Positions 24,821 to 28,800 of a stretch of DNA of 28,800 nt are shown piece after piece. The stretch's first letter is position 1. Each line of letters starts with the position of its first letter. The notes under the pieces are model-generated. The model was not told the origin of the DNA and ran no database searches. It was given only the letters and a program-made list of their open reading frames with translations. The stretch comes from UBA9647 sp049522195 (GTDB taxonomy: Bacteria > Bacteroidota > Ignavibacteria > UBA10030), in NCBI GenBank assembly GCA_049522195.1, contig JBEKOB010000052.1, positions 1-28,800 on the forward strand. Direction: 5' to 3'. Both the position numbers and the translations under genes were made by a program.

Positions 24821-25845
24821 TGGGAATCCAATTTCCTGAAAGTTTCTACAAAGTCCCGCAGCATAATCTTTTTTTCAGATTCCCGTAATAGATTGACCTC
24901 CACAGCATTGAGCACGAGCTGCCTGACAAGCGAGCCGTCCCATCTGAAAGTGCTCCTCGCAACAAGAAACTCGTCGGTGAGGGTGGTATTGAACATTGGG
25001 GGATCATCGCTGTTGATGGTCACCTTCAGCCCGTGATCAAGAAGCTTCGGCAGACTGTGCTTCTCAAGAGAGGGGAAGACCCCCAGGCAGATATTGCTGG
25101 TTGGGCAGACCTCGAGCGGAAGCTGCGTCTGCTTCAAGTAGTCCATCAGTTTCGGGTCTTCGATAGCTCGAACTCCGTGACCAATCCTCTTGGGATTTGC
25201 CACCTCGATCGCATTCCAGATGCTGGCCGGCCCCTCGGTTTCCCCGGCGTGGAGAACACACGGAACCCCGGCCTCGAGCACTTTCTGAAATGCCCGACGG
25301 AATTTCGAAGGGGGATTTCCCATTTCCGGTCCCCCGAGGCCCTGCGCAATAACTCCATCCCCATATCGCTCGACGACACACTGAGCCACTGATACCGCAG
25401 TCTCCGGTGAGCGCTCGCGGGGAATGTCCACGATAACGCCCATGCGGATGCCAAGCTCCTTTTCCCCCCACGAGCGCGCCCTGTTTACAGCGTCAAGCTG
25501 CTCGTGCATTCCAAGTTGGCAATTGAGGAGCTGATTATAAGGCGTGAACGTCACCTCGCTGTAGATGATATTCTGCTCCGCCTGGCCGATCAGAAATTCA
25601 CGTGTAATGAGCTCGATGTCCTCAGGTGTTCGGAGGCAGCTCGAGATTGCCATGTAGATCTCAATAAAGTGCCCAAAATCGCGAAACTTGTACCACTCGC
25701 CAAGCCCCTCAATGGTATCCGCCGGTAGTGAAATATGATGGTGCTTCGCCAGCTTGAGAAAAGTGGCGGGTCGAACCGAGCCTTCGAGGTGAACGTGGAG
25801 CTCAACCTTCGGCATCTTCCGTATGAAGTCATCGATATCAATCAT
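24811..25845 (-). CDS. Adenosine-deaminase-family amidohydrolase
   Basis: A 344-residue zinc amidohydrolase that deaminates an adenine-type base. Zinc ligands H17 and H19 lie in MPKVELHVHLEGS, H199 and the catalytic E202 in LHAGETEG, H223 in RIGHGVRA, and the aspartate pair D280-D281 in INSDDPPMF. The length is standard. Adenosine deaminase is the default call. However, the motif SDDPPMF (rather than the NTDDP of E. coli Add) is, as I remember it, closer to the COG1816 members that deaminate adenine or 6-aminodeoxyfutalosine in the menaquinone pathway; substrate is therefore left open. The ATG at 25845 has no Shine-Dalgarno. The gene is monocistronic, with repeats upstream and a hairpin at the stop. 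Confidence 0.88.
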   Translation of the reverse strand: MIDIDDFIRKMPKVELHVHLEGSVRPATFLKLAKHHHISLPADTIEGLGEWYKFRDFGHFIEIYMAISSCLRTPEDIELITREFLIGQAEQNIIYSEVTFTPYNQLLNCQLGMHEQLDAVNRARSWGEKELGIRMGVIVDIPRERSPETAVSVAQCVVERYGDGVIAQGLGGPEMGNPPSKFRRAFQKVLEAGVPCVLHAGETEGPASIWNAIEVANPKRIGHGVRAIEDPKLMDYLKQTQLPLEVCPTSNICLGVFPSLEKHSLPKLLDHGLKVTINSDDPPMFNTTLTDEFLVARSTFRWDGSLVRQLVLNAVEVNLLRESEKKIMLRDFVETFRKLDSQAG

Positions 25846-25881
25846 GGAAGGGAAGAGTATTGTGTTGGATCGTTTGTTTTC

Positions 25882-25960
25882 ACACAGACGACACTCATTT
25901 GCCCAGAATCCTCAATCCGTGGTCATCCGTGCTTTTTCCGTGTCATCAGTGGTTATCTTT
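25882..25960. repeat. Intergenic GTGTCATC/CATCCGTG-type repeat
   Basis: Between the deaminase and ATPase genes lies an imperfect iterated sequence: CACACAGACG, then TCAATCCGTGGTCATCCGTG, then TTCCGTGTCATCAGTGGTT. The pieces CCGTGGTCATC and CCGTGTCATCAGTGG are variants of each other. It has no coding potential. It belongs in style with the CTCTGTG repeats elsewhere in the window but is a different sequence. Confidence 0.55.
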
Positions 25961-25997
25961 TCGCTGGTCGGCTGTACGACCTGCAAAGACCAATCTA

Positions 25998-28115
25998 TCA
26001 ATCGTCTTTCAACACTCTGAGCGCGTTAAGAATCACAATGAGCGCCGCCCCGTCGTCCGCCAGAATGGCCAGCCAGAGGCTCGTCCATCCAAAAACTCCG
26101 AGCACGAGGAAAACAGATTTCGTCAAGAGAGCAATCGAAATGTTTTGCCAGATTATCCGGATTGCTTTCTTCCCCAGGACGATGGCATGCGGGATCTTTT
26201 CGATATTGTCAGACAGCAGCACGACGTTTCCGGTCTCGAGAGCGATATCCGATCCGACTCCCCCCATAGCAATGCCGACATCCGCCGCCGCGAGAGCGGG
26301 TGCATCGTTGATACCATCTCCAACCATGGCCACCAATCCGTAGCGCCGCCGCATCTCTTCGATTGCTTTCAGCTTCCCTTCAGGTAGTAGCTCAGCCCTC
26401 AGTTCGTCGACACCGAGTTGTTTGGCGACCTCCTTAGCTGTTCCCTGGTTGTCGCCGGTAAGCAAGGCAACGCGCTTGACGCCGAGCTCGTGGAGCTTGC
26501 GGACGGTCGAAGGCCCCTCCGTCCTGATCTGATCTGAGATGGCGATCAGTCCGAGCACCATCTTCTCGTCGGCGAGGATCACGACAGTTTTTCCCGCCCC
26601 TTCAAGTTGAGCCAGGTTTTGCTCGACGAGGGGAGAGCAGACGCCGAGCTCTTCCATCAAGAGATGATTCCCGACAATGTACGTGGTGCCGTCGACTCGC
26701 GTCCGGATGCCCTTGCCGGTAATCGAGGAAAAGTCCTCTGTCACCATTTCAGTCAGGTGAATCCCTGACTCTTTTGCCTTGCGAAGAAGAGCTTCCGCAA
26801 GGTGATGTTCAGAATGAAGTTCTGCGGCCGCGGCAATCCGGAGGATATCTTGCGGTGAGAGGGAGTTGAGGGGAACGATGTCCGTCACCGTTGCTCTCCC
26901 CTGTGTCACGGTTCCTGTCTTATCGAACGCCACGGCGCCAATCGTAGAGAGAAGCTCAAGATGCCTGCCCCCCTTTATGAGAATTCCGTTCCGGGCGGCG
27001 TTCGTCATCGCACTGGCGAGCGTGACAGGAGTAGAAATCACGAGGGCGCATGGACAAGCTATGACAAGGAGAACAAGGGATCGATAAAACCACTCAACAA
27101 AGACCGCACCGAAGAGAAGAGGAGGGATGAGCGCAACACAAATGGCTAGGACGAATACGGTGGGCGTATAGTACCGCGCAAATCGTTCCACGGCAGTCTG
27201 GCTTGGCGCCTTCTTGTTTTGGGCTTCCTCGACCAGGTGGATGATCCTTGCGATGGTTGAGTCGTTGGACTGTCTTGTAACCTTTATAAAAAGTACACCA
27301 AGCTGGTTGAATGTGCCGGCATAGACAGCGTCATCAGGACGCTTCGGTGAGGGGAATGGCTCCCCCGTGATTGCGGCTTCGTCGACGGAAGATCCGCCTT
27401 TCGCGACAGTGCCGTCGACGGGGATGCGTTCTCCGGGTCGGACGATGACGGTTTCTCCGACCATGATTTGCTCAAGCGGCACGGTCTGTTCCAAATCGCC
27501 GCGCAAGACAGTCCCACTGACCGGTGCAAGCTTCATCAACGATCTGATGGCATTTCGAGTTCTTTCAACACTGGCTGATTCAAGAAGGAGGGAGAATGAA
27601 AAGAGTATGATGACCGCGGCCCCTTCTGCATACTGGCCAATGATGACGGCGCCGACGGAAGCAACGATCATGAGACTGTTCATTTCGAGTGCGAATGACC
27701 GGATCGCCTTGAAGGCTTTCTCTGCAATGTGCCAGCCTCCGACAACGAGAGAGAGAAGGAAGAGGATATTTGGAGCAAGCCCCGGCATCGAAGCAAGATG
27801 CATCGCCATACCGATAAGAAAGAGACCTCCGGAAACGCCGGTCGTGACAAGGAGACGGCTGTAGGTGCTGGTTCTCGGTGTCCCGGCTTTTGCATCGACA
27901 TGTCCCGGGAGCCCGATTTCCCTCAATTGACGTGCGATTGTCTCTTTGCTGCAACTGTGCTTCACGCGGAGGTTGTGCGTGATCAGGTTGAACTCAAGCT
28001 CCTGAATTCCCGAAAGACTCTGCAGCCTCTTTCGAATGAGCTGCTCTTCCGTGGCGCAGCACAAATCGTTGATCAGATACATCGTTTCTTGAATTTCCGA
28101 ATTCTTCTCACTCAT
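25998..28115 (-). CDS. zntA: Zn/Cd/Pb-type P1B ATPase (heavy-metal efflux)
   Basis: A metal-exporting P-type ATPase of about 705 residues. The ATG at 28115 is used; an in-frame TTG lies six bases upstream. A short N-terminal metal-binding domain has the dicysteine motif DLCCATEE (C19-C20). The actuator loop has AAITGEPFP (TGE about 250-252). The ion path carries CPC at 354-356 in the sixth transmembrane helix. Phosphorylation is at DKTGT (398-402), and ATP binding and the hinge have TGDN (553-556) and GDGINDAP (599-606). A lysine in the seventh helix (LLTKSVFL) and an aspartate in the eighth (ADDGAAL) match the P1B-2 (ZntA) group that moves Zn2+, Cd2+ and Pb2+. One oddity: the usual SEHPL reads SEHHL (435-439). 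It follows the SmtB-like repressor gene by 79 bases, which supports metal-induced expression. Confidence 0.92.
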   Translation of the reverse strand: MSEKNSEIQETMYLINDLCCATEEQLIRKRLQSLSGIQELEFNLITHNLRVKHSCSKETIARQLREIGLPGHVDAKAGTPRTSTYSRLLVTTGVSGGLFLIGMAMHLASMPGLAPNILFLLSLVVGGWHIAEKAFKAIRSFALEMNSLMIVASVGAVIIGQYAEGAAVIILFSFSLLLESASVERTRNAIRSLMKLAPVSGTVLRGDLEQTVPLEQIMVGETVIVRPGERIPVDGTVAKGGSSVDEAAITGEPFPSPKRPDDAVYAGTFNQLGVLFIKVTRQSNDSTIARIIHLVEEAQNKKAPSQTAVERFARYYTPTVFVLAICVALIPPLLFGAVFVEWFYRSLVLLVIACPCALVISTPVTLASAMTNAARNGILIKGGRHLELLSTIGAVAFDKTGTVTQGRATVTDIVPLNSLSPQDILRIAAAAELHSEHHLAEALLRKAKESGIHLTEMVTEDFSSITGKGIRTRVDGTTYIVGNHLLMEELGVCSPLVEQNLAQLEGAGKTVVILADEKMVLGLIAISDQIRTEGPSTVRKLHELGVKRVALLTGDNQGTAKEVAKQLGVDELRAELLPEGKLKAIEEMRRRYGLVAMVGDGINDAPALAAADVGIAMGGVGSDIALETGNVVLLSDNIEKIPHAIVLGKKAIRIIWQNISIALLTKSVFLVLGVFGWTSLWLAILADDGAALIVILNALRVLKDD

Positions 28116-28146
28116 GGTCAATCCCTGTTATGCCTCCGCCCATTAT

Positions 28147-28189
28147 TTCAAATTCCAAATTCGCAATCAACAATTGGCAATTCACAATT
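28147..28189. repeat. AT-rich CAAATTC/CAATTG iterated repeat between smtB-like and zntA genes
   Basis: An iterated AT-rich run in which CAAATTC, CAAATTCGCAATC, CAACAATTGGCAATT and CACAATT follow one another. It separates the repressor and ATPase genes inside one operon. It has no coding potential; a role in mRNA stability or spacing is unproven. Confidence 0.6.
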
Positions 28190-28194
28190 ATCCC

Positions 28195-28527
28195 TCATTC
28201 TTCACTGTGTCTCGACGCCACCCTGATCAGGTCCTCAATGTGCTCATCATCGAGTGAATAGAACACCATTTTTCCTTCTTTGCGCTGCTTGACGAGACGG
28301 AGGTTTTTTAAGAGACGCAATTGATGCGATACAGCTGACTCGGACATTGCGACCACGGCGGCAATATCCAGTACGCAAAGTTCCTGTTTGCTGAGGGCAA
28401 AAACGATCTTCAGTCGCGTCTGATCGCCGAGGACCTTGAAGGTCTCGGCCATCCCAGCGATGGTCTCTTCGCTTGCCAGTCCTTTTTTAGCCGACCGAAT
28501 TGCATCCTGATGAGTGTGGGCTGCCAT
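28195..28527 (-). CDS. SmtB/CzrA-like ArsR-family metal-responsive repressor
   Basis: A 110-residue winged-helix repressor that releases DNA on binding zinc, cadmium or cobalt. The helix-turn-helix is SESAVSHQLRLLKNL (about residues 62-76), and ELCVLDIAAV lies in the helix before it. The alpha-5 metal site is complete: D94, H96, H107 and E110 (LDDEHIEDLIRVASRHSEE), with spacing D-x-H-x10-H-x2-E identical to SmtB. The alpha-3 CXC cysteine pair of ArsR/CadC is absent (only C51). The ATG at 28527 is preferred; the longer frame reaching 28560 runs through the operator. It is the first gene of the operon with the P1B ATPase and is autoregulated by the site upstream. Confidence 0.9.
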   Translation of the reverse strand: MAAHTHQDAIRSAKKGLASEETIAGMAETFKVLGDQTRLKIVFALSKQELCVLDIAAVVAMSESAVSHQLRLLKNLRLVKQRKEGKMVFYSLDDEHIEDLIRVASRHSEE

Positions 28528-28539
28528 AGTGTACCCCTG

Positions 28540-28565
28540 AACGATTGAGCAGATGTTCAATTGTT
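28540..28565. promoter_or_regulatory. 12-2-12 SmtB-type operator
   Basis: The two half sites AACGATTGAGCA (28540-28551) and TGTTCAATTGTT (28554-28565) are inverted repeats matching at 10 of 12 positions, with two bases between. This is the known 12-2-12 layout of SmtB/CzrA operators. It lies immediately downstream of the promoter -10 box, about the transcription start. Confidence 0.8.
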
Positions 28566-28594
28566 AAAATACCAACTACAGTGCAACTTGTCAA
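28566..28594 (-). promoter_or_regulatory. Sigma70-like promoter of the repressor-ATPase operon
   Basis: On the minus strand TTGACA (28594-28589) and TATTTT (28571-28566) are separated by exactly 17 bases. The operator begins directly after the -10 box, so bound repressor would block transcription start. Confidence 0.8.
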
Positions 28595-28766
28595 GTGGAA
28601 AAACCGTAGCCAATTGGACTTGAGTGACAAAAGACACCATCCTTTTCATCCTTCGTCGGGTCTAACTGTCAGAATGGGCATAGTACTCAGTTTGTGTTGC
28701 TGTTTGTAGTTGTACTTGTTTGCTGACAATGATTTGCCGATACTCGTCAAAAACGGTTTTGACAGT
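28595..28766. other. Intergenic region upstream of the metal-efflux operon
   Basis: This 172-base stretch has no gene. It contains T/G-rich runs (TTTGTGTTGCTGTTTGTAGTTG, 28690-28711) and a TTGACA at 28758-28763, but no credible -10 partner was found. Nothing else can be supported. Confidence 0.4.
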
Positions 28767-28800
28767 ATGAAAAAAACGGCTATGTCCGCACTGCAGATCG
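28767..28800 (+). CDS. Possible start of a plus-strand gene, cut by window edge
   Basis: ATG AAA AAA ACG GCT ATG TCC GCA CTG opens a frame that runs off the window. The encoded MKKTAMSALQI looks like the start of a signal peptide. There is no clear Shine-Dalgarno. Only eleven codons are visible, so this is a weak call. It would be divergent from the metal-efflux operon. Confidence 0.25.
   Translation, partial: MKKTAMSALQI

Noticed and set aside
1..28800. tRNA, rRNA, prophage or insertion-sequence genes
   Set aside because: No cloverleaf, rRNA-like stretch, transposase, integrase or phage structural gene was recognised on either strand.

Overview
The window reads as a chromosomal segment from a member of the Bacteroidota/Chlorobiota (FCB) group, most likely Ignavibacteria or a close relative. 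The main evidence is a type IX secretion (T9SS) C-terminal sorting domain with a YPNPFNPST motif on the first protein. Many genes have recognisable Shine-Dalgarno sequences, and two promoters look sigma70-like; classical Bacteroidia usually lack both. The lineage is an inference; no rRNA or tRNA gene was seen.

Layout. (1) 1-11272, plus strand: a surface-structure locus. A large repeat-rich T9SS cargo protein (its start lies left of the window) is followed, with overlapping stop/start codons, by small secreted beta proteins that resemble pilus subunits (DUF4402-like). A PapD-like periplasmic chaperone and an outer-membrane usher come next. The usher carries an unexpected C-terminal SPOR (peptidoglycan-binding) domain. 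This is the best candidate for an undescribed system: a chaperone-usher pathway genetically joined to a T9SS adhesin. (2) 11273-13972: a lone minus-strand GT-C-like membrane glycosyltransferase, flanked on both sides by copies of the same non-coding repeat family, one of them inside a palindrome-ended element. (3) 13973-16221: a beta-CASP metallo-hydrolase (probable RNase) translationally coupled to an NAD-dependent epimerase. (4) 16222-16577: non-coding, with three inverted repeats. (5) 16578-19965: a nucleoside hydrolase, an orphan outer-membrane beta-barrel and an RsbW-like anti-sigma kinase, joined by overlapping codons. (6) 20074-23975, minus strand: an SGNH-hydrolase lipoprotein with a FadL-type porin, then malate dehydrogenase, separated by clear hairpin terminators. 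(7) 24049-24776, minus strand: rplU-rpmA with promoter and terminator. (8) 24811-25845, minus strand: an adenosine-deaminase-family enzyme. (9) 25998-28594, minus strand: a zinc/cadmium-type P1B ATPase and an SmtB-like repressor, with a promoter and a 12-2-12 operator directly upstream. A possible plus-strand gene starts at the right edge.

How the genes may work together. The left third appears to build and export a surface fibre or adhesin, with the usher possibly held to the cell wall by its SPOR domain. The FadL porin and the SGNH lipoprotein could form a lipid-ester scavenging pair. The smtB-zntA-like pair forms a self-contained metal-efflux circuit. The remaining genes are housekeeping or nucleoside metabolism. 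All assignments come from reading motifs; no database search was run.
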